Assembly (NCBI GenBank): GCA_021730855.1
Contig: JAKFYM010000430.1
Coordinates: 1-9,523 of the forward strand
Source of the DNA: Bdellovibrionales bacterium
GTDB taxonomy: Bacteria > Bdellovibrionota > UBA1018 > CAIPTA01
DNA length: 9,523 nucleotides
Reading direction: 5' to 3'
The translations under genes were made by a program, and so were the position numbers. The notes beneath the pieces were generated by a model. It saw only the letters and a program-made list of their open reading frames with translations. It did not search any database and was not told the origin of the DNA. Position 1 is the stretch's first letter; each line of letters begins with the position of its first letter. Below, piece after piece: positions 1-5,887 of this stretch.

Positions 1-384
1 AAATTTTTTCAAAATTTTGAGAAAGCTCAAAAAAAATTACAAGAATTTTGTATGGCTTTCGATGGTTCAGAAATGCATATGGCGGCTGTCATTCAGGCTT
101 TCGAGTTCACTTTCGAACAATGCTGGAAGTCGATTCAAAAACAAGCAGGGCAGGAAGGTCTTTCCATAGCGAGCCCTAAAAAGGCATTGGAATGGGCTAT
201 GACCACGGGATGGCTTTCTCAGAGTGATGAATCAGAATGGCTAAAAATGTTGGATGACCGAAATCTTACCTCTCATACATATAAACAAGCTATAGCGCGA
301 GAAGTAAGCGAGCGAGTTCGCAATAGTTATATGGGTCAGTTTGAAAAAATTCTCCAAAAAATGATAGGGCACACCAGAGCATAG
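1..384 (+). CDS. HepT/HI0074-family HEPN protein (nucleotidyltransferase partner), 5' partial
   Basis: The reading frame is open from base 1, so the true start lies before the window. The first ATG (52) is internal: the 17 codons before it (K-F-F-Q-N-F-E-K-A-Q-K-K-L...) fit the N-terminal helix of this family. Family marks are VIQAFEFTFEQCWK, the SPKKALEWA stretch and RNLTSHTY at codons 87-94 of the visible part. The last is the R-x4-H-x-Y motif of HEPN proteins. In known HepT/MntA pairs this motif is the RNase site of the toxin, and the tyrosine is AMPylated by the MNT nucleotidyltransferase antitoxin. HI0074 itself was described as the substrate-binding subunit of HI0073. No nucleotidyltransferase is visible downstream to 631, so a partner, if present, is upstream. 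Family is confident; toxin role is inferred. Confidence 0.85.
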   Translation, partial: KFFQNFEKAQKKLQEFCMAFDGSEMHMAAVIQAFEFTFEQCWKSIQKQAGQEGLSIASPKKALEWAMTTGWLSQSDESEWLKMLDDRNLTSHTYKQAIAREVSERVRNSYMGQFEKILQKMIGHTRA

Positions 385-631
385 GATTCTATGAATGAGT
401 AGCAAGCCTTCTTCGGGTCGTGAAAAATGCATCTCTCGGACCATCCTGCGTCGGGTCTGAAAGTATCTCCTGAATTGCTGGCATTGCCCGTAATTGAGCA
501 ATCTTGGCCTAATTGTATCGCCTAGTACTCCGAATCTAAAAAACTCGGATGATGCCCAAGACTTAGGCTTTCAGGAGGGACAGCTTTCATTACGTTGTCT
601 TTATTTACCAGGCGGGCCGTAAGGGATTCAA
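385..631. other. Intergenic region without a convincing gene
   Basis: This 247-base gap holds no ORF with recognisable protein similarity. A 32-codon ATG frame at 427-525 lacks a ribosome binding site and resembles nothing I know. I looked for an MNT nucleotidyltransferase (GSR-x-x-G and D-x-D motifs) that could pair with the HEPN gene and found none on the + strand. It contains a possible folded element at 520-568. A ribosome site, AAGGG at 621-625, belongs to the next gene. Confidence 0.6.
520..568. repeat. Nested inverted repeat (possible hairpin)
   Basis: The outer arms are GCCTAGT (520-526) and ACTTAGGC (561-568), which pair with one bulged base. An inner stem is TCCGA (529-533) with TCGGA (545-549) around an A-rich loop. 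No T-run follows, so it is not a standard intrinsic terminator. It may be chance, or a folded site between two unrelated genes. Confidence 0.3.
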
Positions 632-1288
632 ATGGATAGACAAAGGGAAGAATTACTTAAAAGTGTGGCTAGTTTAATTGTGAAACTTCCTCGTACAGGC
701 GTGGTTAAGGTCGCAATCGATGGCGTTGACGGAGCGGGGAAAACCACTTTTGCGGATGAGCTGGTACCACATATAGAAGCACTAGATCGCGCGGTGATAC
801 GCGCTTCAGTGGATGGCTTTCACAATAAGCGAGAAGTTCGCTACAACCGCGGACGTACTTCTTCAGAAGGTTTTTTCTTAGACTCTTATAATTATTCATT
901 GCTCAGAGAAGCGTTGCTGGATCCACTTACATCCGGTGAAGCCGGCAAGTATCGGGTGAAAGCCTTTGATCATGTCACCGATTCCTTTGTGCAGAGCGAG
1001 CCGTATCAAGCTTTGCCTAACTCGATCTTGCTATTTGATGGAATATTTCTGCATAGGCCTGAGCTTCTGGGCTATTGGGATTTCTCGATTTTCTTAGAAG
1101 TGGATTTTAATGTATCGATTCCGCGAGGAGGACAGCGAGGTCCCGGATTTGGTTCACCTGATCCGGGAGCGGAATCTAATCGTCGATATGTCGATGGCCA
1201 GAAACTGTATTTCGACCGTTGCCATCCTAAAAAGAACGCTACCATTGTTATTGATAACAATGATCTTAGGGCACCCCGAATTAGGTAA
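632..1288 (+). CDS. Uridine-kinase-like P-loop nucleoside kinase
   Basis: A 218-residue cytoplasmic protein of the uridine kinase / phosphoribulokinase-like P-loop family (COG0572 type). Walker A is GVDGAGKT at residues 31-38 after a hydrophobic strand (VVKVAID). ASVDGFHNKR at about 58-67 matches the acceptor-binding DxFH segment. SILLFDGIFLHRPEL is the Walker B-like strand. The C-terminal SIPRGGQR, RRYVDGQKLYF and ATIVIDNND stretches are typical of bacterial proteins annotated as uridine kinase. The start is set by AAGGG (621-625) six bases upstream of ATG. The length is normal for the family and the end looks natural. It would transfer phosphate from an NTP to a nucleoside or a similar small alcohol; the substrate cannot be read from sequence. 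There is no obvious operon partner. Confidence 0.85.
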   Translation: MDRQREELLKSVASLIVKLPRTGVVKVAIDGVDGAGKTTFADELVPHIEALDRAVIRASVDGFHNKREVRYNRGRTSSEGFFLDSYNYSLLREALLDPLTSGEAGKYRVKAFDHVTDSFVQSEPYQALPNSILLFDGIFLHRPELLGYWDFSIFLEVDFNVSIPRGGQRGPGFGSPDPGAESNRRYVDGQKLYFDRCHPKKNATIVIDNNDLRAPRIR

Positions 1289-1296
1289 GTATGTTA

Positions 1297-1340
1297 GCTG
1301 GAGAACAAATTGCGGCGCGCAAAGACGCATTGTTCTCCAG
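1297..1340 (+). terminator. Strong hairpin downstream of the kinase gene
   Basis: A perfect 11-base inverted repeat, CTGGAGAACAA (1298-1308) and TTGTTCTCCAG (1330-1340), is extended inside by TGCG (1311-1314) and CGCA (1326-1329) across a two-base bulge, leaving an 11-base loop. It begins about 10 bases after the kinase stop codon. ATTTTCGG follows, which is only a short T-run, so it is either a weak intrinsic terminator or a structured 3' end. Confidence 0.55.
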
Positions 1341-1355
1341 ATTTTCGGTTAGAGC

Positions 1356-1379
1356 TTGTTCTCCCAGAGCGGAGAATAA
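1356..1379 (+). repeat. Second hairpin sharing the TTGTTCTCC arm
   Basis: TTGTTCTCC (1356-1364) pairs with GGAGAATAA (1371-1379) around CAGAGC, giving nine pairs including one G-T wobble. The left arm repeats the right arm of the hairpin just upstream. The 1298-1308 arm could therefore pair with either copy, giving mutually exclusive folds. The remaining intergenic sequence up to 1447 shows nothing else beyond the ribosome site AAGAGG (1437-1442). Confidence 0.4.
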
Positions 1380-1447
1380 TCGCACTGCATTATTTTGATT
1401 TAATTCCCCGAATTTGAATTAGGCCGAACCCATGTTAAGAGGCTCAG

Positions 1448-1936
1448 ATGTTAAAAATTCTTTTGATCTCTCTTTTCAGTTTTTCAGTTGTAGCGCAGGC
1501 GGAAGTAATTTTATCGAAGGAATACGCGTTTCCTCCAACATTGCTTCATTTGCTTGAGGAAGATTTTCAACAAGCTTCTGCTAGAGAAATGAAGGACTAT
1601 TCAGCGGCTTTTGTGATCGATCAAAAAAATAGTATTGTTCTTTGGTGCCCTCCCCAAATGCCAGATGTGAATGGCAGGGGGTGTTCTTTGAACTTTGTAG
1701 TGAAAAGCGAATCTCTCAAAGTGACGATGAAAAAGGGCCTTGTACTCTCTTTTACTAGTAGTTCGGTAGAAGAGGCGTTGAAAAAAATAGACCCCAACCT
1801 AACGCAGGAACATCAGCATTTTGGAAGCTTGTTTGAAGCCAAAGATACGTTCGGTAGCCACTACTACTGCCAGCCCGAGGGAGACGAAGGTAAGAAACGG
1901 TGGGGCTGCTACCTGTTTGTCTCCGAGGCAATCTAA
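1448..1936 (+). CDS. Small secreted protein of unknown function
   Basis: A 162-residue protein that I do not recognise. Residues 1-19 form a Sec signal peptide: MLK, then a hydrophobic core (ILLISLFSFSVV), then AQA before Glu, a good signal peptidase I site. The mature protein is about 143 residues, periplasmic or secreted, with four cysteines (in LWCPP, GRGCS, YYCQP, WGCYL) that could form two disulfides. The order of the Cys segments, with hydrophobic strands between them, suggests a small beta-rich domain. The start is supported by AAGAGG (1437-1442) five bases upstream of ATG; the ATG at 1432 is out of frame. It is separated by long gaps from both neighbours, so it is likely transcribed alone. 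No function is proposed. Confidence 0.75.
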   Translation: MLKILLISLFSFSVVAQAEVILSKEYAFPPTLLHLLEEDFQQASAREMKDYSAAFVIDQKNSIVLWCPPQMPDVNGRGCSLNFVVKSESLKVTMKKGLVLSFTSSSVEEALKKIDPNLTQEHQHFGSLFEAKDTFGSHYYCQPEGDEGKKRWGCYLFVSEAI

Positions 1937-2045
1937 GAATTAGTTCAGATGGCAGGAAAGGTGAGTACTCCTAGAGTGCCGACATTTACATACTTAATCG
2001 CCAGAGTGTAGGTAAAAGTTGGAGTTGGGTGGGAAATTTTATTTT

Positions 2046-2059
2046 AGTCTATTTAGACT
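2046..2059. promoter_or_regulatory. Perfect 14-base dyad upstream of the VOC gene
   Basis: AGTCTATTTAGACT is a perfect inverted repeat with a two-base centre, 58 bases before the VOC start. A second, weaker dyad, TTGCA (2061-2065) and TGCAA (2073-2077), follows directly. The placement suits an operator for the VOC-HAD pair. It could also be the tail end of a weak terminator for the upstream gene, since TTTT follows it. I could not pick a clear -35/-10 pair. Confidence 0.35.
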
Positions 2060-2117
2060 TTTGCATAATCTTTGCAAGAACTAGGAATTTTACATTTGAA
2101 AGTATTGATTATTGTTT

Positions 2118-2576
2118 ATGTCAAAACTCAGTCATGTGGAAATTTACGTCTCCGACTACGCAAAAAGCATTCGTTTCTATGATAAAATTTTAGGCCCACT
2201 TGGGTGGAAGCGATTGGTTTGTCAAAAAAGCCACACCACGTTCACGGACGGTGGCACGAAGATCGTACTCTGCCCCACAGAAGATAAGTATTTGGCGCAT
2301 GGCTACCATCGGAAGCGAATTGGGCTGAACCATATTGCTCTATATGCGCCATCTAAGCAGGCGGTGGACGAATTTTACGAAGCAGTTCTTCGGGGGAATG
2401 GTATTGTGTGCCTCTATGAGGGCCGACCCGCTGGTGAAGATAACTATTATTCAGTTTTCTTCGAGGATCCCGACCGCATCAAATTAGAAGTCGTCTACTC
2501 GCCGGGTTATTGCGATGCCGGGCATTGGACGAATGAGCTGAAGGATGATTTTGATCCTTACTCTAGCGGGAAATAA
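2118..2576 (+). CDS. VOC (glyoxalase/bleomycin-resistance fold) family protein
   Basis: A 152-residue vicinal oxygen chelate fold protein. Two beta-alpha-beta-beta-beta modules are visible: KLSHVEIYVSD at residue 3 on, and GLNHIALYAPS at 69 on. Likely metal ligands are His6, His72 and Glu124, the last in a DPDRIKLEVVY strand that matches the family's DPDG-x-x-x-E signature. The substrate is not readable; relatives include lyases, dioxygenases, thiol transferases and resistance proteins. I chose ATG 2118 over the in-frame TTG at 2112 because the protein then begins MSKLSHVEIYV, a normal VOC start. No good ribosome site precedes either, which is odd. The stop codon is five bases before the HAD gene, so the two are very likely co-transcribed. 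Confidence 0.85.
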   Translation: MSKLSHVEIYVSDYAKSIRFYDKILGPLGWKRLVCQKSHTTFTDGGTKIVLCPTEDKYLAHGYHRKRIGLNHIALYAPSKQAVDEFYEAVLRGNGIVCLYEGRPAGEDNYYSVFFEDPDRIKLEVVYSPGYCDAGHWTNELKDDFDPYSSGK

Positions 2577-2581
2577 GCGAG

Positions 2582-3181
2582 ATGAAATTCAAAGTTATTC
2601 TCTCTGATCTAGATGGAGTTATTCGGCATTTTCCATCGCAACGAGATAGAGCGATCGAAACTGCATTAGGTATGCCCAAAAGTATCATTGCGCAAACGGC
2701 ATTCGAAAAAGATCTTCTTCAGAAAGTGACTACTGGAAAAATATCTGATGAAGCGTGGCGGGCAGAAATTAGAATGAACCTTACCGTGCAATTCGGAAGC
2801 TCGGTGGCTGAGAGAGCAGAGGCTGGGTGGAGTGAGTCGTCTGGTGAGATCGACCGCGAAGTTCTGAATTTTTTTACCGGTTTCAAGTCTAACGCTCGAC
2901 TGGCATTGCTCACCAATGCAACTAGTCGATTGAAACAAGATCTTTCTCGATTGGGGATTTGGGAAGAGTTTGATGAAATTTTCAATTCTTCGGAAATTGG
3001 TTTTGCAAAGCCTGACTTTCAAATTTTTAGGCATGCTGTAGACGCGCTGGACTGCGACAAATCGGAAATATTATTTATAGACGATTCATCGACCAATGTC
3101 ATGGCCGCGCAAAAATTTGGCCTTACTGCTATTCATTTTAAATCTTTGAACGAGCTTTATTCAGTTTTGGGAAAACCTTAA
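2582..3181 (+). CDS. HAD-superfamily hydrolase (subfamily IA-like)
   Basis: A 199-residue haloacid-dehalogenase-type phosphatase. All four motifs are present: motif I SDLDGV with nucleophile Asp9 and acid/base Asp11; motif II LLTNAT with Thr111; motif III Lys143 in FAKPD; motif IV FIDDS with Asp167 and Asp168. A helical cap of about 80 residues lies between motifs I and II, as in subfamily IA (phosphoglycolate-phosphatase/epoxide-hydrolase-N type). It likely dephosphorylates a small metabolite in the cytoplasm; the substrate is unknown. It starts five bases after the VOC stop, so it is the second gene of a two-gene operon, and it ends 11 bases from the end of the convergent GFA gene. The ribosome site is weak (GCGAG), which fits re-initiation after the VOC gene. 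Confidence 0.88.
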   Translation: MKFKVILSDLDGVIRHFPSQRDRAIETALGMPKSIIAQTAFEKDLLQKVTTGKISDEAWRAEIRMNLTVQFGSSVAERAEAGWSESSGEIDREVLNFFTGFKSNARLALLTNATSRLKQDLSRLGIWEEFDEIFNSSEIGFAKPDFQIFRHAVDALDCDKSEILFIDDSSTNVMAAQKFGLTAIHFKSLNELYSVLGKP

Positions 3182-3192
3182 ATTAGTGGAAA

Positions 3193-3645
3193 TCATTCGG
3201 TGCTTTTTAAGTCCCCCTTCCCCACAAGCCTCTCCAACGGAGCGCTTTTTGCGAAAGACGGCGTTCCTGGTGGAAAAGTGCAGGAGGGGCCAGCGCTCTG
3301 AGTCCACACAAGGTACTCAGGAGCAAAGGCGCTAAAGTCATCTAGTGTTGCGGCTTTTACCGTCACAATTTCGGGGAAGTCAGTTATTTGCGCGAATACG
3401 TGGCTTCCGCACCTCGGGCAAAAATTTCGTCTCACCTCCGAGCCTTGGTCTGGTTTTGTTGCATAATATGGCAACTCTACTGGCGAGCACTCAAACGTAT
3501 CCCTACGCAAAACTAGTAAGGGACTGCCGTAAGCGCCGCCACTCTTCTGGCATTGATGGCAATAGCAGATCCCCTGAGAAAGCGGAGGCGAAGAAATTTT
3601 GTATCGCACTTTTTGGCAAAGGCATCCGCCCAAAATCTGATTCAT
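3193..3645 (-). CDS. GFA/CENP-V-type zinc-binding protein
   Basis: A 150-residue protein of the Gfa-like family (glutathione-dependent formaldehyde-activating enzyme / CENP-V fold, formerly DUF636). Zinc-binding cysteines follow the family pattern: GGCLC (Cys8, Cys10), CYCHQC (Cys27, Cys29, Cys32) and FCPRCG (Cys76, Cys79), with the usual YKISSPP and SHVF contexts. The founding member joins formaldehyde to glutathione; most relatives have no assigned reaction, so that activity is not claimed here. AAGGAA lies just upstream of its ATG, and that ATG overlaps the stop of the terpene-synthase-like gene by four bases (ATGA), making it the last gene of the P450 operon. A carbonyl- or thiol-handling step in that pathway is an inference from position only. 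Confidence 0.87.
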   Translation of the reverse strand: MNQILGGCLCQKVRYKISSPPLSQGICYCHQCQKSGGAYGSPLLVLRRDTFECSPVELPYYATKPDQGSEVRRNFCPRCGSHVFAQITDFPEIVTVKAATLDDFSAFAPEYLVWTQSAGPSCTFPPGTPSFAKSAPLERLVGKGDLKSTE

Positions 3646-4508
3646 ATAGTTCCTTCCATTTTCTCATGCAGTTTTTGAACTTCTATTAGGCCCTCGAGAT
3701 AGGCGGGCACGGAAAAAGCAGTGACTCGAAGACTGAAACCTTCAATTTTTTTATAGAGCCCACGAACCTCTTGCCCTAGCCTTCGCTTAGCCCGTTCAAG
3801 ATCGTGTTCATTCCCACAAGTAGAGAGCTCTCCGGTGATATCGCCGTCGAGGATTTCTCTTTTGTAGGTCGTCAGGACATTGAAAATCCGTCCCAGGCGT
3901 TGGCCCATTAAAAAAATTTCTCGCGTCTCGCCCAGCTCTGAAAGCCGTAAATTTTCTGCCGCCATCAAGTCCATCATTGCCGCCATAACCATTCCCATAT
4001 TGTGATGAGCGTACAAACGATTTTCCAAGGTGTTGTTCAGGTGGGGGTGGGCGATCAAAAGGGAGCTGAATTGATTGGCAGAATAAAACTGGGCTAGATC
4101 AAAATTAAGAATTTCGTGGAAGCGGCTGTATTGCGGCAGTCGCTTCAAGACCATCTCGATCTCCGAAAATAGCGACCGGGCAAATTCCAGTACTTGGCGA
4201 TAGCGGAGGGGTTGGGCAATAGTCTTTTCCTGTTTTCCAAACCTCAAATGGTAGAGAGCTTCCAATAGTTGTGGGTCAGCTTGTGTGGGGCGATCCGCAA
4301 AATCGTCGTAAAGCGTAATCAAGGTTCCTAGGCAAAGCTTGGCCCGTAAAAGTTCGGAAAATTTCTCCTTCGGGACGGAACTCAAAGTAACGGCGGTATA
4401 GCCTTTAACGAGAAATTCGTTGAACAAAGCAGGCGCCCGGTAGGGAGCGAATGCCGACATGCTTCGTTCAATTTCATGGAGTGTATGCTGAATTTTGAGC
4501 GCACTCAT
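3642..4508 (-). CDS. Class I terpene-synthase-like protein
   Basis: A 288-residue, soluble, mostly helical protein. Three landmarks of class I terpene synthases appear in the right order and spacing. DDFAD at residues 68-72 fits the Mg-binding aspartate-rich DDxxD motif. N210-x-L-x-T214-x-x-x-E218 fits the NSE triad, except that the usual second Asp is Val211. Arg164 sits exactly 46 residues before Asn210, the known position of the pyrophosphate sensor. The usual linker Asp three residues after that Arg is Ala167, no C-terminal RY pair is seen, and the protein is shorter than the usual 310-350 residues. The first ATG is used because it overlaps the P450 stop as ATGA. The P450 partner supports terpenoid synthesis, probably from a prenyl diphosphate. 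It could instead be a divergent prenyltransferase or other isoprenoid-synthase-fold enzyme. Confidence 0.68.
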   Translation of the reverse strand: MSALKIQHTLHEIERSMSAFAPYRAPALFNEFLVKGYTAVTLSSVPKEKFSELLRAKLCLGTLITLYDDFADRPTQADPQLLEALYHLRFGKQEKTIAQPLRYRQVLEFARSLFSEIEMVLKRLPQYSRFHEILNFDLAQFYSANQFSSLLIAHPHLNNTLENRLYAHHNMGMVMAAMMDLMAAENLRLSELGETREIFLMGQRLGRIFNVLTTYKREILDGDITGELSTCGNEHDLERAKRRLGQEVRGLYKKIEGFSLRVTAFSVPAYLEGLIEVQKLHEKMEGTI

Positions 4509-5824
4509 GATTGCACCGCCGCAATTTTTTCACGTCTCTTAAAAAAAATAGGAAGCGGTGCTTTGGTATGAGCCGTAATCAATGCCTCAATCTCTGGCGG
4601 AGCAGGGTGCAGCGGGCGCATCTCGTAGCGTTCGCAAAGCTTTTGCAGCACTAGAGTGGCTTCGAGTTTAGCGAGGGCTGCTCCGATACAAACTCTTGGG
4701 CCGCCGCCAAATGGAATGAAAGAGAATGGGTGTTTGAGTTCCTGGCAAAAGCGGTCCGCGACAAATTCATTTGGATTGTCAAAGTAGTCGGGATGACGCT
4801 GTATATGCCTTACACTCAGAAATACCTGCGAGCCTTTAGGGATTTTTACGCCTTCTAAGGTGTCCTCTTGGCTGCTTTCGCGAGGCAGAAAATAGGCTGA
4901 TGGATAGAGCCTAAGAGCTTCTTTGTAGGCAGATTGCATAAAGCGAGATTTTTTTAGATTTTCGTAGGTAAGGCTCGGCATGGATCTAGCCTCGAGAGCG
5001 ATTTTGCTTTGGGCGAGCTCATTGGCGGCCACTAAGTAGGTGGCAAAAATGAGCGAAGAGGCGGTGGTATCGTAGCCCGCAAACAGAAAGGCTTTCAGCT
5101 GGTCTCGGATAAAGAGCTTCTCTTCGCCCTTGGCTTCCATTGCCGTTAGCAGCGAAGGTGCGTCTTCCTGTAGGGCTTCCTCCGCGATGCGGTCCAGTTC
5201 GGAATGAATCGTTTTTAGTGATCGCCGCTGGCCTGGCGAAAAGGGGCATTTGCCAAGGCTTCTGAGGCTTTCCCCTGCCCTTCGATTCAAATCCACAAAG
5301 GCTGTATTGAGTTTATCTGATTCAGAAATCAGGTCATGACTTAGGACGAAAACACCGGCCGTCCGCAACACAATTCGAGTTAAATGGGGCACCAAATCAA
5401 CGGCCGCTTTTTTTTCTATGGCTTGGTCAATCACCGGGAAAATTTCTTTCACAAATCCATCTACCTTACGAACCAAGCGATCCATTCCGGCCGTATTCAT
5501 AAGCTTCGCGCTGGTTTGGCGAACGCCTAGGGCATCCTTGTCGTTCAGCTGGATAAGCCCTTGCGGGCCGGACAAGGCTTTGATCTTTTTCAAGACAAGG
5601 GAGCTTTTATTGTAGCGATGCCTATGATCCTGCAAGACGTGCTGTGCATGTCGCGGATCATAACAAAAGAAGAAACGCCGAAAACCCAAGTTCAAGCTTA
5701 CGGGTTTGGTCGTGTCCGCCGGCCGGTGCTCATCAAAAAATTTGTAGGGATCATTCTGAAACGCCAGAAGCGATCCCACCGGGTTGTTTTTCAAAAGTCT
5801 GGTAAATGGGCATTTCGTTTTCAT
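4505..5824 (-). CDS. Cytochrome P450
   Basis: A 439-residue soluble bacterial P450. The I-helix oxygen-activation motif is AGYDTT at 249-254. The K-helix ExxR is Glu302/Arg305 in KEALRLYP. The ERR triad arginine is Arg358 in VADRF. The heme loop is PFGGGPRVCIG with the axial thiolate Cys379. Length and motifs are complete. The usual C-helix H-x-x-x-R is not obvious around DALGVRQ (98-103). The frame stays open for 50 more codons upstream, but those codons (I-Y-I-H-K-A-I-I-Y-type) do not look like P450 and run under the divergent regulator, so ATG 5824 (MKTKCPF) is preferred. No strong ribosome site precedes it. It leads the P450, terpene-synthase-like, GFA operon and probably hydroxylates the terpene product. 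No ferredoxin or reductase gene is in the window. Confidence 0.93.
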   Translation of the reverse strand: MKTKCPFTRLLKNNPVGSLLAFQNDPYKFFDEHRPADTTKPVSLNLGFRRFFFCYDPRHAQHVLQDHRHRYNKSSLVLKKIKALSGPQGLIQLNDKDALGVRQTSAKLMNTAGMDRLVRKVDGFVKEIFPVIDQAIEKKAAVDLVPHLTRIVLRTAGVFVLSHDLISESDKLNTAFVDLNRRAGESLRSLGKCPFSPGQRRSLKTIHSELDRIAEEALQEDAPSLLTAMEAKGEEKLFIRDQLKAFLFAGYDTTASSLIFATYLVAANELAQSKIALEARSMPSLTYENLKKSRFMQSAYKEALRLYPSAYFLPRESSQEDTLEGVKIPKGSQVFLSVRHIQRHPDYFDNPNEFVADRFCQELKHPFSFIPFGGGPRVCIGAALAKLEATLVLQKLCERYEMRPLHPAPPEIEALITAHTKAPLPIFFKRREKIAAVQS

Positions 5825-5887
5825 AGACACAACGTAAAACGAAAAATACTTGAATATAAGTTCATTAAAGTTATAGATGATTGCCTT
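5825..5887. promoter_or_regulatory. Divergent promoter/operator between P450 operon and LysR gene
   Basis: Only 63 bases separate two divergent start codons, so both promoters and the regulator's site must lie here or inside the genes. Overlapping dyads are ACTT-N6-AAGT (5848-5861) and TGAA-N6-TTCA (5851-5864), AT-rich as LysR-type sites often are. For the + strand, TTGAAT (5850-5855) and TATAGA (5872-5877), 16 bases apart, are a possible -35/-10. That would place the start of transcription only a few bases from the LysR ATG and put the dyad over the -35, consistent with self-repression. No clear - strand promoter was found. Confidence 0.45.

Noticed and set aside
380..393. CATAG-GATT-CTATG hairpin at the HEPN stop codon as a terminator
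   Set aside because: The stem is only five AT-rich pairs and no T-run follows.
427..525. 32-codon ORF as a possible truncated nucleotidyltransferase partner of the HEPN gene
   Set aside because: No GSR or D-x-D motif, no ribosome site and no family resemblance.
520..568. Integron attC site suggested by GCCTA...TAGGC arms
   Set aside because: The required AAC/GTT core ends are missing, and the neighbouring genes are not otherwise cassette-like.
1110..1352. Out-of-frame + strand ORF across the end of the kinase gene, as evidence of a frameshift
   Set aside because: The kinase frame keeps family motifs (QKLYF, VIDNND) up to its own stop and has normal length.
5561..5887. N-terminal extension of the LysR frame, 109 codons upstream of ATG 5888
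   Set aside because: It lies antisense to the P450 coding sequence and adds non-family residues before a standard LysR start.
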